A DNA stretch of 64,000 nt from Pseudomonadota bacterium (GCA_027485695.1 JAIXQO010000001.1:744001-808000); one strand, 5' to 3'; numbered from the stretch's first letter, positions 1-9,780 are shown. Numbers and translations are program-made. The notes: generated by a model not told the origin, from the letters alone.

Positions 1-27
1 GGAGCAAGATTTTAGAAAACGAAAAAC

Positions 28-1476
28 TTAGCGACGGAACGCGGCTGGGAGTCTCATCATCGCGTTTTGGCGCGCCTCATAGAGGCTGATGAAACTTGCG
101 TAGCTCCAAGTCAAGTCGCGCGCACCTTGAGGGGCACCCGTATCGCGGTTGAATTGCTCCGCTTGGTTGCCGCCCGGAGGCGTGTGATAGCGAGAGCGAG
201 ACAAGAACGACTCACCTTTGTCGACCATCGCTTGAATGACTTGGTTGCGCTCGGTGAGGTTCAGGGCGGCACCTACGCTGAAACGTTTGCCGGTCACGTT
301 TTCGTAGAACGCGCGGTTTTCGTTTGTGATGCGGAGGAGGTTCAGGCCTGAGGTTTTTACCGCAAGCTTATAGTAGAACTCAGCCAGTGCATGCGTCGCC
401 AGGTACCAAGGGTTACCACGTCCGGAGGTATTGTATCCGTCGTAGGTGTCTTCTGGGTAACGGCCGATGCCGGGTGCGAGATCCGATGGGAAATGATTGA
501 TCGGATAGATCGCGCGGAAAGCGTCTTCGAGTTTCAGGGCCGTCGCCAGAACGCGGCTATCTTCGATCGAAAATGCTCCGATCTCGAATTCAGCGTGGAG
601 TACGCCCAAGATCACTGCGACGTCGAGTTGCGATGCTTTGTGACCAACGCCCCCTTGGCGATTGAGCGTGGCATCGAAATATCCGTGGTTAGGGTTCCAA
701 AAGCTATTCAGAGACGCGTGGATCAAGTTGGCTTGTTGTTCGTAAAATGTTGCGGCTCCACCATCGTTGAGGAAACGAGCAAGTCGTGCGCCTTCGATGA
801 GTGCGCGGTACTGAACGATGCGAGTATAGAAGTGATCTCCGTAGATCTCTTCCCAAAGGTCAAAATTGGCATCTCGCCAATGATGAGCGACGAACTCAAG
901 GTCTGCTTTGATCACCGTGGTTGCAGGGATTTCGCCACGATAGAGCAATTGATAGACGATGTTGCCTTTGCCTTCGTTCAGAAGATCAAAAGCGACTCGA
1001 GTGAGGACGAAAGCGCGCAGCGCTGGTCCGTCATTCTGAGGACGACCCCAACCGGCAGTATAAGGAGCGCCGTTGATTTCGAATTTTGGTTCGCCGAGAC
1101 CCAAATCGGCAGGCCCGCCGGATGGGTTTTGAGTCAGCTGATTTTGGCGAGAGAAACGAGCGTAGTCGAGGAGCGTGAGCATCGACTGCGTCGTACGCTC
1201 AGGTTTCACGCGATAGACTTCTTTCATGACCAGAGCGGCGTCGCGAATCCAGTGATAGTAGTAGTCTGGATTTGAGCGCGACGGCGAAGCCATGACTGCG
1301 CCAGGTGCTCCGTCTGCTGGAGAAATCGCTCGAAAAAGGTGATCGACCGAAATCGGGCGCTGTTGTTTCACCCAGTTGTCGAGATCGAAAACGCGGTTAT
1401 AAGTCGAAGCTGCGCTAGTGTCTGCGAAGACACAGCACAGGGCCCATAAAATCCCAAATCCCCCGATGGTTTTCAT
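28..1476 (-). CDS. secreted glucoamylase-family protein (GH15)
   Basis: Predicted exported glucan 1,4-alpha-glucosidase of glycoside hydrolase family 15, which releases glucose from the non-reducing ends of alpha-glucans. A signal peptide covers about residues 1-22. GH15 hallmarks are visible in order: HWIRDAALVM near 75, FDLWEE at 205-210, which holds the family's general-acid glutamate, GRGNPWYLAT in the middle, and AEQF at 439-442, which holds the general-base glutamate, followed by DLTWSYA. The length of 482 aa fits a bacterial single-domain GH15. The gene stands alone with its own upstream region. The start codon is the first ATG before the signal peptide, but no strong ribosome binding site is seen. 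The substrate within GH15 (starch, isomaltose or trehalose) cannot be fixed from sequence. Confidence 0.88.
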   Translation of the reverse strand: MKTIGGFGILWALCCVFADTSAASTYNRVFDLDNWVKQQRPISVDHLFRAISPADGAPGAVMASPSRSNPDYYYHWIRDAALVMKEVYRVKPERTTQSMLTLLDYARFSRQNQLTQNPSGGPADLGLGEPKFEINGAPYTAGWGRPQNDGPALRAFVLTRVAFDLLNEGKGNIVYQLLYRGEIPATTVIKADLEFVAHHWRDANFDLWEEIYGDHFYTRIVQYRALIEGARLARFLNDGGAATFYEQQANLIHASLNSFWNPNHGYFDATLNRQGGVGHKASQLDVAVILGVLHAEFEIGAFSIEDSRVLATALKLEDAFRAIYPINHFPSDLAPGIGRYPEDTYDGYNTSGRGNPWYLATHALAEFYYKLAVKTSGLNLLRITNENRAFYENVTGKRFSVGAALNLTERNQVIQAMVDKGESFLSRSRYHTPPGGNQAEQFNRDTGAPQGARDLTWSYASFISLYEARQNAMMRLPAAFRR

Positions 1477-1663
1477 GGGGAGACACGCTAGTAGAGAAGA
1501 AACCTAAAAACAACATTCAATTCCGATACTTATATATAACGCATACTGTCATTTTTTACGCACTGTTCATAGGCTAATGGTTAAGGGATTATAAATTTAA
1601 CGCAACACGTTATTAACAGGATGTCTAAAACGTGAGGCGCTTTTGATTGAGGGAGTTGAGGCT

Positions 1664-2713
1664 ATGAAATCCGCTGTAATCACCGCCAGAACTTTTCCAA
1701 TTTTAGCCCTATGTTTCGTGGGCTGTACGACTTCCAACAAGGACGCCTCGACTCGCGCTGCGAGCAATGGGCTCCAGTTCGGAAGCGTCTTGCAGGAGGA
1801 ACCGCAAATCGAAAAGGTCCTTTCTCGCTTCTGTGATGCCAGTTATGTGGCCATTCAGAGCACCCAAGAGGTGTCCTCAGCTGAAGTCATGGATCGCTTC
1901 GAACAGATACATGCACTGCGTCAAAACTGGAAGACTTCACAGTCGATTACCGAACTCACACAAGCGTCTTTTCTCTCGAACCAGAATCCCGATAATGTCG
2001 TGAAGGCGTTCGAGCAGGTCTCCACTCGGTTCAAACAAAACTTCCCCGAGGAAGTTTCGGCTGAGTTGACCAAGGTCGCTCTCGTCAGTCAGCTACGGCC
2101 GAGCGAGATCGTTTCAAAATTCGAAGATTTCAAAAGTGCTCGCGCTTGGCGGAGCCTCGCGGCAGTCGCCGAGTTAACCAAGATGTCGATCTTCGGTGGC
2201 AAGACTCAAGACGAAACGCTTGCCGTTTACGACGAGTTCACCAAACGCCAAGGTAAGGCAGCCAAAGAAATGGAATTGGTAGAGCTGACGAAGGCTCGCT
2301 TGCTGACTGGAAAAACGGTGAACGAGATTTTGAAGAGTTACGATCAGATCGAATCCCGTAACCAAGGTTTCGTGAGCCGCGTTCGTGTCGCCGAGTTGAC
2401 TCGAATCGCGATGGTAACCGGTGCCTCTCCCAAGAGCGTGTTCTACCGGTTCGCTGAGCTCTCGATGCGCAAAACCGGCGCGTTGACGGCAAGTCAGGCG
2501 CTAGAATTGACCAAGTTCTCCATTCTCTCGCGTAAGTCTGCCAACGAAGTGGCGGCGCTTTTTGACCGAGTGATGTCGAGCGAGAAAACGATGGGTTTCA
2601 GCCTGCTCTCCGGTGAAATCCTTCAGGACTCGACGTTCGGAGCTGCAGTGGATGAGTGTAACGGTGGCTACGCCCGATTGCTCATGACGGTCGACTCCTA
2701 CCGCGGCGGCTAG
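1664..2713 (+). CDS. lipoprotein with six tandem ~37-aa repeats
   Basis: Function not recognised. The start chosen is the ATG at 1664, preceded by a GGGAGTTGAGG-like ribosome binding site. It begins a lipoprotein signal ending in the lipobox FVGC, so the product should be anchored to a membrane. From about residue 97 the protein is built of six repeats, each opening with ELT(K/Q/R) and continuing with a hydrophobic stretch, a polar turn and a second amphipathic helix ending near a Phe or Tyr. The repeat starts fall at nucleotides 1952, 2063, 2171, 2282, 2393 and 2504, a spacing of 36-37 residues. The pattern suggests a two-helix solenoid, possibly a protein-binding scaffold. It lies 23 bp upstream of another secreted protein and is probably co-transcribed with it. 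Confidence 0.8.
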   Translation: MKSAVITARTFPILALCFVGCTTSNKDASTRAASNGLQFGSVLQEEPQIEKVLSRFCDASYVAIQSTQEVSSAEVMDRFEQIHALRQNWKTSQSITELTQASFLSNQNPDNVVKAFEQVSTRFKQNFPEEVSAELTKVALVSQLRPSEIVSKFEDFKSARAWRSLAAVAELTKMSIFGGKTQDETLAVYDEFTKRQGKAAKEMELVELTKARLLTGKTVNEILKSYDQIESRNQGFVSRVRVAELTRIAMVTGASPKSVFYRFAELSMRKTGALTASQALELTKFSILSRKSANEVAALFDRVMSSEKTMGFSLLSGEILQDSTFGAAVDECNGGYARLLMTVDSYRGG

Positions 2714-2736
2714 AACTGAGATTTGAGGAAGAAAGT

Positions 2737-3150
2737 ATGAACAGTAGAACGTTTGTGATGTCGTTGGTTTTGTTAACGTCTGTCAGTCTATCCGCTCGTG
2801 CGGAAGAAGCGATGGATGGCTCGAGCAAGGAAGCGCTTGAGAAAACACAGCAGCTGCTGCGGGATCGCGCGGCACGTGAGAAAGCGTCGCAGGAGAATAC
2901 GGCCGCTTCGGGCGCGCACGCCGAGGTCGTTAAGCTCGGAGGTGCGCAAGTACAAGACGGCGTTTACGATCTTTCGGCCGATGTGCTCAAGATCGCGATC
3001 GATGAGACGGGCGGAGATCCCGTCAAACTTCAGGCATGGATCGCCAATGCTCAGAAGGATCCGCAAGGATTCCTCGGAAGTCGTTTACCTGCGGGCAGTC
3101 CCGCGCGCGCTAAGTTGGAGAACTTGGCGAAACAGCTTGAGAAAAAATAG
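2737..3150 (+). CDS. small secreted protein, unknown function
   Basis: A 137-aa protein with a clear signal peptide (about residues 1-22, cleaved after ARA) and no family I can name. The mature part is charged and helical, rich in Lys, Glu and Ala, and ends in a predicted coiled segment with LAKQLEKK at the C-terminus. An AGGAAG ribosome binding site lies just before the ATG. It follows the repeat lipoprotein by 23 bp and precedes the DCC oxidoreductase by 6 bp, so the three are probably one transcript. It may be periplasmic. Confidence 0.75.
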   Translation: MNSRTFVMSLVLLTSVSLSARAEEAMDGSSKEALEKTQQLLRDRAAREKASQENTAASGAHAEVVKLGGAQVQDGVYDLSADVLKIAIDETGGDPVKLQAWIANAQKDPQGFLGSRLPAGSPARAKLENLAKQLEKK

Positions 3151-3156
3151 GCCTCT

Positions 3157-3618
3157 ATGGAACATGGAATAGAGGTGAGTGATCTTCATTCCGCGCGAGT
3201 CGCGCGATTCAGCCGTGTTCTAGCCGATGATGCCGTCTTGTTTTTTGATGGCGTCTGCGGCCTATGCGACGGGTCCATCTCGTTCGTGATGCGAATGGAT
3301 AAGAAGAAAACGCTCCGCTTCTCTCCACTTCAATCGGAATACGCGCGCAAAGAGCTTCCGCCCGTGTGGACTGCGGATTTTCAATCCATGGTGCTCAAAG
3401 AAGACGGACAGGTTTACACGCAGTCAGATGCGGTACTGCGAGTGCTCGAGTACCTGGGCGGATTCTGGTGGCTCTTCGGACGGATGATGCGATTCATTCC
3501 CAAGAAGCTGCGTGATCCCGTCTACTCAGTCGTCGCACGCTACCGTTACAAGGTCTTCGGGGTCAAAAGCGAATGCCGCATACCGAGTCCTCAAGAGCGC
3601 TCGAGATTCATTCTTTAG
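3157..3618 (+). CDS. DCC-family thiol-disulfide oxidoreductase (DUF393)
   Basis: A 153-aa protein of the DCC (YuxK-like) family, named for its conserved Asp-x-x-Cys-x-x-Cys motif. Here it reads FFDGVCGLCDG near residue 32, followed by the family's helix and the FSPLQSEYAR segment. Family members have a thioredoxin-like fold and are thought to act on thiols. The physiological partner is unknown. There is no signal peptide, so it is probably cytoplasmic. The start lies 6 bp after the upstream gene and it converges on the patatin gene with a 14-bp gap. Confidence 0.85.
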   Translation: MEHGIEVSDLHSARVARFSRVLADDAVLFFDGVCGLCDGSISFVMRMDKKKTLRFSPLQSEYARKELPPVWTADFQSMVLKEDGQVYTQSDAVLRVLEYLGGFWWLFGRMMRFIPKKLRDPVYSVVARYRYKVFGVKSECRIPSPQERSRFIL

Positions 3619-3632
3619 TTTCGATCAAAAAA

Positions 3633-5393
3633 CTACGGACGAAACGGAACCGGGACGCAACCGGCAAAACGGTAGCTGCCCGTTGCAGCAACCCAGACAT
3701 TATCTTTGGCCTGAATGAAACTCGCGGGTGCGAGACCCAATCTTCCGAAAGGGCGCTGCTCAAAGATCGGCGATTCATAGGAATCTGCGATCAGTTCTTC
3801 CCACTGCGTTCTTGCATCGAATGCATTCCAATCCGTGCATACGACGCTGGATGCTTCGGAAATCGATTTAGCAAACGAACTCATCGGATTCGCCAGATTG
3901 TACATGCGCGACCAATCTGACCTGAGATCCAGTGGGTCCCCGCGGTCGTTCATAACTGAACTCACCGGATGATAAGGATCGAGTCGCTCCCAAGGAATAT
4001 AGTCCATGCGGAAAATTCGTTTGGCGATCCCTTGGCTGAAAGGAGAATCTCCTCCTCGGCGCGTGATGTAGACGATGTTTTCGCAACCCGCCGCTCGAAG
4101 TACGAGGGTCGGATGTAGATCAGCCCATCCACCGAGAGAAACCGCGCCGTCGCCCAACTCTTGGAATGAGGAGAGTCCAGGCTCGGCCGGAGATAGAGTC
4201 AAAGCTTGTTCCCAAGAGGCCTGGCCGAGGTTCTCGAAACGTTGGGTCTTGTCGGTTTGAACCCAGTCGAAAATCGGATTGCGCAACGTGAGCTGGATGT
4301 TGTTCAGGAGTAGAGGCGTACCCCAGTACCCGAATCGGATCTGTGCCGGTATCAAATCCATCGATTCGCCAATCCGCGCCCCTTGCTCAGGATTCAGCGC
4401 GGATTCAAACGCGCGTTTCAGATTTCTGAGTCGTACGGCGGATTCACCTTGAGCGATCGCGGTGGTGATCAGAGTGGGAAAAAATCCTCCCACCGGATCC
4501 AGCAAACGCGGTCGGCGAACGACCGTAGTGGCGTAGTATTCGTCAATGAGGCTCGCGAACTCGCGATCACAATCCGGATTTGTCGTCGCGAACGCTACCC
4601 AGTTTTTTCCGATCGCGCGTCCTGCGCAGCGATCCAGGTGAGCGTCCAAACGAATCGGCATTCCCGGCGTCGAGTCTCGAAGCGCGTAGAAATGAGCCAT
4701 GTTGCTGAACTGCCAAGCGAGCGCGCGAAAATCAATGAAGCCGGGACGAAGCAAAACCGCCGGGTCGTTCTTGGCGTCGAACTTCCCGAGAAGAGAAACC
4801 GTCTCGCGAAGCAGGCGGACTTGCGTCGAGAGCCAAATGAAATTTTCTGGCTCCGGAAATTGTTCGGCGCGCGCAAGTGCAGTGAAGACGTTTTGAACCG
4901 CGGGGCCCGCGAAAATCCCACTCGCTTTGACTTGAATAAGCGCTTCTTTGAGGCGCGCTAAGCGAGCTGGGTCGAGACCGGCGTTTGGTTCGCGTAACCA
5001 CAGTGAGAGTAAAGGGTAACTGCTGTCGATATTGCGAGAAGTGGCGAAAGTTTTGATCAGAGTGAGAAGGGCATTCCATTTCGGCGTGCGAATTAAATAC
5101 TCCGTGAAGCCTTGCATCGACTTGATGAGATAGGCCGTTCGAATCGCACGATCGAGATCATTCGTATTCGCGATGACCGGGTTCATCTGGATACTTTCAA
5201 ACAAGAACGACGTGATCGATGCTGAACTACCTCCGGCGATCGCGCGCGGTACGCCGTAGGTTTCTACCGTGCGAGCAAGCGAACCCCAATGGGCAGGCAT
5301 TAACTCGCCGTTACCCCGAAGGGCGATGCAATAGTTCCCGGCGTGGGCAGCGATCGATGCGATTAAAGCGAAAAATGTAAGCAGAAAACGCAT
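3633..5393 (-). CDS. secreted patatin-like phospholipase
   Basis: A 586-aa protein with a signal peptide ending at AHA (about residue 18). Patatin features are visible: an early NYCIALRGNGE segment in the glycine-rich oxyanion region, a nucleophile elbow GGSSAS near residue 54 (G-x-S-x-S rather than the usual G-x-S-x-G), and a late GDGA motif near residue 415 that supplies the catalytic Asp. The family hydrolyses acyl chains from phospholipids. The long insert between the two catalytic motifs makes it larger than minimal patatins. A secreted phospholipase would suit a predatory or host-associated lifestyle, but that is inference. The elbow variant leaves activity to be shown. Confidence 0.78.
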   Translation of the reverse strand: MRFLLTFFALIASIAAHAGNYCIALRGNGELMPAHWGSLARTVETYGVPRAIAGGSSASITSFLFESIQMNPVIANTNDLDRAIRTAYLIKSMQGFTEYLIRTPKWNALLTLIKTFATSRNIDSSYPLLSLWLREPNAGLDPARLARLKEALIQVKASGIFAGPAVQNVFTALARAEQFPEPENFIWLSTQVRLLRETVSLLGKFDAKNDPAVLLRPGFIDFRALAWQFSNMAHFYALRDSTPGMPIRLDAHLDRCAGRAIGKNWVAFATTNPDCDREFASLIDEYYATTVVRRPRLLDPVGGFFPTLITTAIAQGESAVRLRNLKRAFESALNPEQGARIGESMDLIPAQIRFGYWGTPLLLNNIQLTLRNPIFDWVQTDKTQRFENLGQASWEQALTLSPAEPGLSSFQELGDGAVSLGGWADLHPTLVLRAAGCENIVYITRRGGDSPFSQGIAKRIFRMDYIPWERLDPYHPVSSVMNDRGDPLDLRSDWSRMYNLANPMSSFAKSISEASSVVCTDWNAFDARTQWEELIADSYESPIFEQRPFGRLGLAPASFIQAKDNVWVAATGSYRFAGCVPVPFRP

Positions 5394-5411
5394 ATCATTT
5401 GTCTAAATCAA

Positions 5412-5445
5412 GACCTGAGAATCCCGATAACGGAATTCTCAGGTC
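5412..5445. repeat. perfect 11-bp inverted repeat (hairpin)
   Basis: GACCTGAGAAT and ATTCTCAGGTC form a perfect 11-bp stem with a 12-nt loop. It lies 19 bp upstream of the patatin start on the minus strand, without a following T-run in either direction. It could be a leader structure or an operator. A possible 16-codon mini-ORF (minus strand, 5471-5521) precedes it but has no ribosome binding site. Confidence 0.55.
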
Positions 5446-5540
5446 CACAACAAGGTTATGTACGACAGAACTAGTTCGAGGCTTCAACCGGACGGAGAAC
5501 GATCTTCTTTTCTGCGTTCATGTAAACAGAGCGCAGAAAT

Positions 5541-5573
5541 AAAAAAAAGCCCCGGAGAAAAGTTCTCCGAGGC
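5541..5573 (-). terminator. rho-independent terminator of the APC permease gene
   Basis: On the minus strand a GC-rich stem (GCCTCGGAGAA pairing with TTCTCCGGGGC, one mismatch) is followed by eight T residues. It lies 27 bp after the permease stop codon. Confidence 0.8.
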
Positions 5574-5599
5574 TCTTGTATGATTCTAAAAAAACTCGC

Positions 5600-7156
5600 T
5601 TACTTCTTCAGTTGTTGCTGGCGAAGTTTGCTGTGTTTCGAGCCGTAGGCGAAGTAGATCACAAAACCGATCGCCAGCCAGACGATGAGACGCAACCACG
5701 TGTCGTGCGGTAGCCCGGTCATCACAAAGAGGCAAGAAGCTGCGCCTAGGATCGAAACCACCCAGAAAAATGGGGTGCGGAATGGGCGCTCGCGGTTCGG
5801 GTCTTTGATGCGAAGGATCGGGATACTCAGGCAGACGAGCACGAATGCGAGAAGGGTTCCGATCGAAACCAGCTCACCGACCAAGCTCATGGGCATCAGT
5901 CCGCCACAGAGTGCAACGAAAACACCGGTCACTGCGGTAGCGATGTGCGGAGTTTGGTGTTTTTTGTGAATGTTCGCGAACCAAGGCAGGAGGCCGTCCT
6001 TGGACATCGCATAGAACACACGAGTCTGGCCGAGCATCATGACGAGGATGACTGAAGTGAGGCCAGCGAGGGCGCCGAATTTCACTGCGAACGAGAGCGA
6101 TTTTTGAGCTCCCATGCTCCAGCCCTTGAGCGAAACGATGCGATCGACCGCCACGGCAACCGGGTCAGAAACGCCGAGTTCTTTATAAGGAACCACGCCG
6201 GTCATGACGAGTGCCATGAGCACGTAAACGATTGTGCAGATCACGAGTGAGGTGAGGATGCCGATCGGAAGATCGCGCTGCGGGTTCTTGGCCTCTTGAG
6301 CGGTCGTCGAAACAGCGTCGAAACCGATGTAAGCAAAGAACACGACGCCGGCTCCGGTGAGGACGCCTTTCCAACCGTAGCTCAGGAATTCTTGGCCATG
6401 GCGGATGCTGAGACCTTCTTGCGGGACGAGGGCGGAAAGGCCCGTGGCCATCGGGTTAGCGATCCAGTTTTGCGAGTCGATCACACCCCAGCCGAGAACG
6501 ATCACGGCAATGATGATGATCACTTTGACGGCGACGATGACGTTGTTCATCGAAGCCGATTCACGAATTCCGCGGTAGAGCACCCAAGACATAAAGAGGG
6601 CGATCACGGTCGCTGGAAAATTCCAGATACCCGCGACAGAGGTCCCATCGATCAATGTGACTATTTCCCAAGGTCCCTTCGTGAAACGGATCATCGTGTC
6701 CGAAAGCGGGATTCCGAGAGTCTTGGTGATCAGGGAGACGAAGTATCCCGACCAAGCAGCTGAAACCGTGACGGCTCCGAAAGCGTACTCGAGGATCAAG
6801 TCCCAGCCGATGATCCAAGCGATGAATTCGCCCATAGTCGCATACGAGTAGGCGTACGCAGATCCGGAAACCGGAACCATCGCCGCCATTTCGGCGTAGC
6901 AGAGTCCGGCGAAGCCGCAGAGGATTCCGCCGATAATGAAGCTGTAAACGATTCCAGGACCAGCGTAGTTCGCTGCGGCAGTTCCCGTGAGGGAGAAGAT
7001 CCCTGCACCGATAATTGCACCAATGCCAAGCATGGTCAGGTTGAGCGCGCCAAGGTGGCGCTTGAGCGTTCCGCCGCCTTCGCCTTCGCGTGCGTTCGGA
7101 TCGTTAGCATCTTTGATCAGTTGGTCGAGATTCTTTTTCAGGAAGAGATTCTTCAT
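5600..7156 (-). CDS. APC-family amino-acid permease
   Basis: A cation/amino-acid transporter of the amino acid-polyamine-organocation superfamily, predicted to have 12 or more membrane helices. Diagnostic segments are [15 protein letters not shown] in the first helix and [13 protein letters not shown] and WDLILEYA in helices 2-3, as in the CAT/YfnA branch. The substrate is not predictable beyond amino acids. The start chosen is the ATG at 7156. A TTG at 7165 lies closer to the GGGAA ribosome binding site and is an alternative adding three residues. The gene is transcribed divergently from a paralogue 86 bp away, so the two may share regulation. A terminator follows it. Confidence 0.88.
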   Translation of the reverse strand: MKNLFLKKNLDQLIKDANDPNAREGEGGGTLKRHLGALNLTMLGIGAIIGAGIFSLTGTAAANYAGPGIVYSFIIGGILCGFAGLCYAEMAAMVPVSGSAYAYSYATMGEFIAWIIGWDLILEYAFGAVTVSAAWSGYFVSLITKTLGIPLSDTMIRFTKGPWEIVTLIDGTSVAGIWNFPATVIALFMSWVLYRGIRESASMNNVIVAVKVIIIIAVIVLGWGVIDSQNWIANPMATGLSALVPQEGLSIRHGQEFLSYGWKGVLTGAGVVFFAYIGFDAVSTTAQEAKNPQRDLPIGILTSLVICTIVYVLMALVMTGVVPYKELGVSDPVAVAVDRIVSLKGWSMGAQKSLSFAVKFGALAGLTSVILVMMLGQTRVFYAMSKDGLLPWFANIHKKHQTPHIATAVTGVFVALCGGLMPMSLVGELVSIGTLLAFVLVCLSIPILRIKDPNRERPFRTPFFWVVSILGAASCLFVMTGLPHDTWLRLIVWLAIGFVIYFAYGSKHSKLRQQQLKK

Positions 7157-7242
7157 GGGTCGCAATTTCCCTTCGACGGCAAGCGGGGTTTCAGTTAAAC
7201 AATTCCCTTAATGTACGAAACTGGCCGGAGGAACGTCAATCT

Positions 7243-9015
7243 ATGAATCAGCCTACATTCGCGAAAAAACTCATGCGCAAGAAGTCGGTCCACAATGTGT
7301 TACGCGATTCTTCGTCGGAGAGTCATGGTCCGAACTCAGGAATGAACCGCACGCTCAGCGTATGGGATCTGACGGGATTCGGTATCGCAGCGGTCATCGG
7401 TGCGGGAATTTTCTCAACGATTGGCAACGCTGCGTTCAATGGCGGTCCCGGAGTCGTGTTCCTCTTTATGTTCACGGCGATAGCGTGTGGCTTTTCGGCT
7501 TTCTGTTACGCCGAGTTCGCGTCTCAACTTCCGGTATCGGGATCTGCCTACACCTATGCTTACGCGAGCCTCGGTGAATTGATCGCTTGGATCATCGGCT
7601 GGGATTTGATTATGGAATACGCCATCGGCAACATTGCCGTCGCGATTTCCTGGAGTGATTATTTTACTTCGCTCCTTGCAGGGTACGGTATTCGTTTCCC
7701 CGCCTACCTCTCGATGGACTGGTTGACGGCTAGCCGGGGTCATACCGCGGTCGAAGCGCTGGTCGCCAGCGGCATCCCGCTCGAAGAAGTTGCCCAAAAA
7801 GGCGCAACGCTCGCACAGGTCGATGCCTACCAAGCATTCATGAATGCCCCTCATTTTCTCGGGTTTCCGATCGTTTGTGACTTACCGGCATTCGTGGTGA
7901 CCGTGCTCGTTACGATGGTTGTCTACGTCGGTATTCAAGAGTCCAAACGCGTCTCGAATATCATGGTTTTGGTGAAAATCGCCGTTCTCCTACTCGTGAT
8001 CGGTTTGGGTGCGTTCTATGTGCGGCCTGAGAACTGGTCTCCGTTTATGCCGAATGGCGTGAGCGGCGTTCTAAAAGGCGTGAGCGGGGTCTTCTTCGCT
8101 TATATCGGTTTCGACGCGATCTCGACCACGGCAGAAGAGTGCAAGAACCCGCAGCGCGACTTGCCTCGGGCGATGATCTACTCTTTGATCATCTGTACTG
8201 TCCTCTACATCGCCGTGGCTCTCGTGCTCACCGGTATGGTGAGCTACAAGGATCTCGCCGTGGGCGATCCACTCGCTTTCGTTTTTGGAACCGAAGGCGC
8301 AAACGTCCCTTGGATCTCCGGTGTGATTGCGGTGAGCGCGGTGGTGGCACTCTTCACGGTTCTCCTCGTGTTCCAACTGGGTCAGCCAAGGATCTGGATG
8401 GCGATGAGCCGCGATGGACTTCTCCCGAAAATCTTCTCGGCGCTTCACCCAAAATTTAAAACGCCTTGGTTCTCGACGATCATGACCGGTTTGTTGGTCG
8501 GTGTGCCGACCCTGTTTATGAACCTGACCGAAGTGACGGATCTGACTTCGATCGGAACGCTTTTCGCGTTCTTGCTCGTTTGCTTGGGCGTCCTGAAGAT
8601 GGATCCGAATCGTCCACGTGAACCGGGCAAATTTCGTATGCCTCATATGTCGAGTCGCTTCGTACTACCTGCGTTGTCGGTGATTGCCGTGATTTGGGTA
8701 TTTAAGGCGTTTCCAGAAGGCGTATCAAATTTCTTTTCGACCGTAGATGCTACGGATCCATCGATCCAGGGCTGGGAAGTGATCAAGCACAAGATCCCAC
8801 TCGCACTTTTCTTGGTGGGTATGGTTTGGTTGAACATCGAAGCGATCCGCAAGCAACTCTCGCTGATTCCGGTTTTGGGAGTAGTGACGACCGGCTATCT
8901 CATGACCGAATTAGGATGGATCAACTGGCTTCGATTCGGCATTTGGCTTTTGGTGGGCTTGTCCATATACTTGATTTATGGAATTAAGCACTCGAAAGCC
9001 AACGTCTCCGCTTAG
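7243..9015 (+). CDS. APC-family amino-acid permease (divergent paralogue)
   Basis: A 590-aa membrane transporter clearly paralogous to its divergent neighbour. Shared motifs are AAVIGAGIFSTIG, GSAYTYAYASLGE and WDLIMEYAIGN. It differs by a hydrophilic N-terminus of about 40 residues and an insert of about 45 residues after the third helix (around 158-205), rich in Ala and Glu. It also has extra helices near the C-terminus. A GGAGG ribosome binding site lies 11 bp before the ATG. The next gene begins inside its 3' end with a 38-bp overlap, pointing to translational coupling. The substrate is unknown. Confidence 0.88.
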   Translation: MNQPTFAKKLMRKKSVHNVLRDSSSESHGPNSGMNRTLSVWDLTGFGIAAVIGAGIFSTIGNAAFNGGPGVVFLFMFTAIACGFSAFCYAEFASQLPVSGSAYTYAYASLGELIAWIIGWDLIMEYAIGNIAVAISWSDYFTSLLAGYGIRFPAYLSMDWLTASRGHTAVEALVASGIPLEEVAQKGATLAQVDAYQAFMNAPHFLGFPIVCDLPAFVVTVLVTMVVYVGIQESKRVSNIMVLVKIAVLLLVIGLGAFYVRPENWSPFMPNGVSGVLKGVSGVFFAYIGFDAISTTAEECKNPQRDLPRAMIYSLIICTVLYIAVALVLTGMVSYKDLAVGDPLAFVFGTEGANVPWISGVIAVSAVVALFTVLLVFQLGQPRIWMAMSRDGLLPKIFSALHPKFKTPWFSTIMTGLLVGVPTLFMNLTEVTDLTSIGTLFAFLLVCLGVLKMDPNRPREPGKFRMPHMSSRFVLPALSVIAVIWVFKAFPEGVSNFFSTVDATDPSIQGWEVIKHKIPLALFLVGMVWLNIEAIRKQLSLIPVLGVVTTGYLMTELGWINWLRFGIWLLVGLSIYLIYGIKHSKANVSA

Positions 9016-9601
9016 TCGCGGACGGACGTCTTATTCGCTCTTCTTTTTTCTATTCGTAACGGCTTGTGCCTCTTCGGGGGGGCGCAGGCCGGGTCCGCTT
9101 GCGGTCGACGAAGCCGAAAAACTCATGCGTTCGAACGACTGCGAGTTCGAAGAGATTTCCGTAAAGACGGAGCCTGCGGAGATGCTGCGGCAGCTGCTCG
9201 AGCGTGAGTCGGTCGGACGTCTTAGAGCGGATCAGTTTTCGTTTCTGATGGAGCGTGCGCTTTGTCCAGGACGAGAAGGGCCGCCGGACTATGTACAGGT
9301 CGCACAGAACTACCGCGTTCACCCCACCTCTAAGACCGAATCGTATGCCGAGTTTCGCATTGAGTACGATTGGATCGGGACTCTGCTGCCGCTCACCGAA
9401 GATGACCGGACCGAGATCAAGTGGGAAGCCCAAGCTGGAACGTTCGTTCGTACCGTGCGTTTCTATCGAACGAGTATGGGATGGAAAGTGGAGTCGTCGT
9501 ACTTTTCCGACGGAGAGTTCCTTCCTGCATCCGTGGTGCTCACTCAGTACAATTCACGACTCCCGGCGGATGTAAAAAAGCGACTCGAGAGTTTGCTCTA
9601 G
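8978..9601 (+). CDS. putative lipoprotein, unknown function
   Basis: A 207-aa protein overlapping the end of the permease gene by 38 bp. The N-terminus has a basic n-region, a Phe/Leu-rich hydrophobic core and the lipobox VTAC followed by ASSGG, so I read it as a lipoprotein. The mature part looks beta-rich with repeated Tyr/Trp-containing strands. No family is recognised. No in-frame ATG downstream would retain the signal peptide, which supports the overlapping start. Its coupling to a permease could reflect co-expression only. Confidence 0.68.
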   Translation: MELSTRKPTSPLSRGRTSYSLFFFLFVTACASSGGRRPGPLAVDEAEKLMRSNDCEFEEISVKTEPAEMLRQLLERESVGRLRADQFSFLMERALCPGREGPPDYVQVAQNYRVHPTSKTESYAEFRIEYDWIGTLLPLTEDDRTEIKWEAQAGTFVRTVRFYRTSMGWKVESSYFSDGEFLPASVVLTQYNSRLPADVKKRLESLL

Positions 9602-9647
9602 TGTCGATTCCGCAGACTTCCGGAATTCAATCAAGATCAGTTGTATT

Positions 9648-9676
9648 TTGACGGTATAGTACCGCTGAAATAAAAG
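9648..9676 (+). promoter_or_regulatory. candidate sigma70-type promoter for the SulP-CA gene
   Basis: TTGACG at 9648 and TAAAAG at 9671 are separated by exactly 17 bp, in the 179-bp intergenic region upstream of the SulP-carbonic anhydrase gene. The -10 match is imperfect. It is identified by eye only. Confidence 0.4.
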
Positions 9677-9780
9677 CTTACTCATCTCACAGTGAAATTC
9701 CTTTTAACTCCATTAATTATTCGTTCGATCTAGTTCGTTTTATTGACAGGCGGGGCACTTCTGGGAAAATCAGGAGTTCT

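Noticed and set aside
391..1275. 294-codon open frame on the plus strand opposite the glucoamylase
   Set aside because: Antisense to a well-supported GH15 gene; no start site or domain.
4383..4961. 192-codon plus-strand frame inside the patatin gene
   Set aside because: Antisense shadow, basic composition, no signal or domain.
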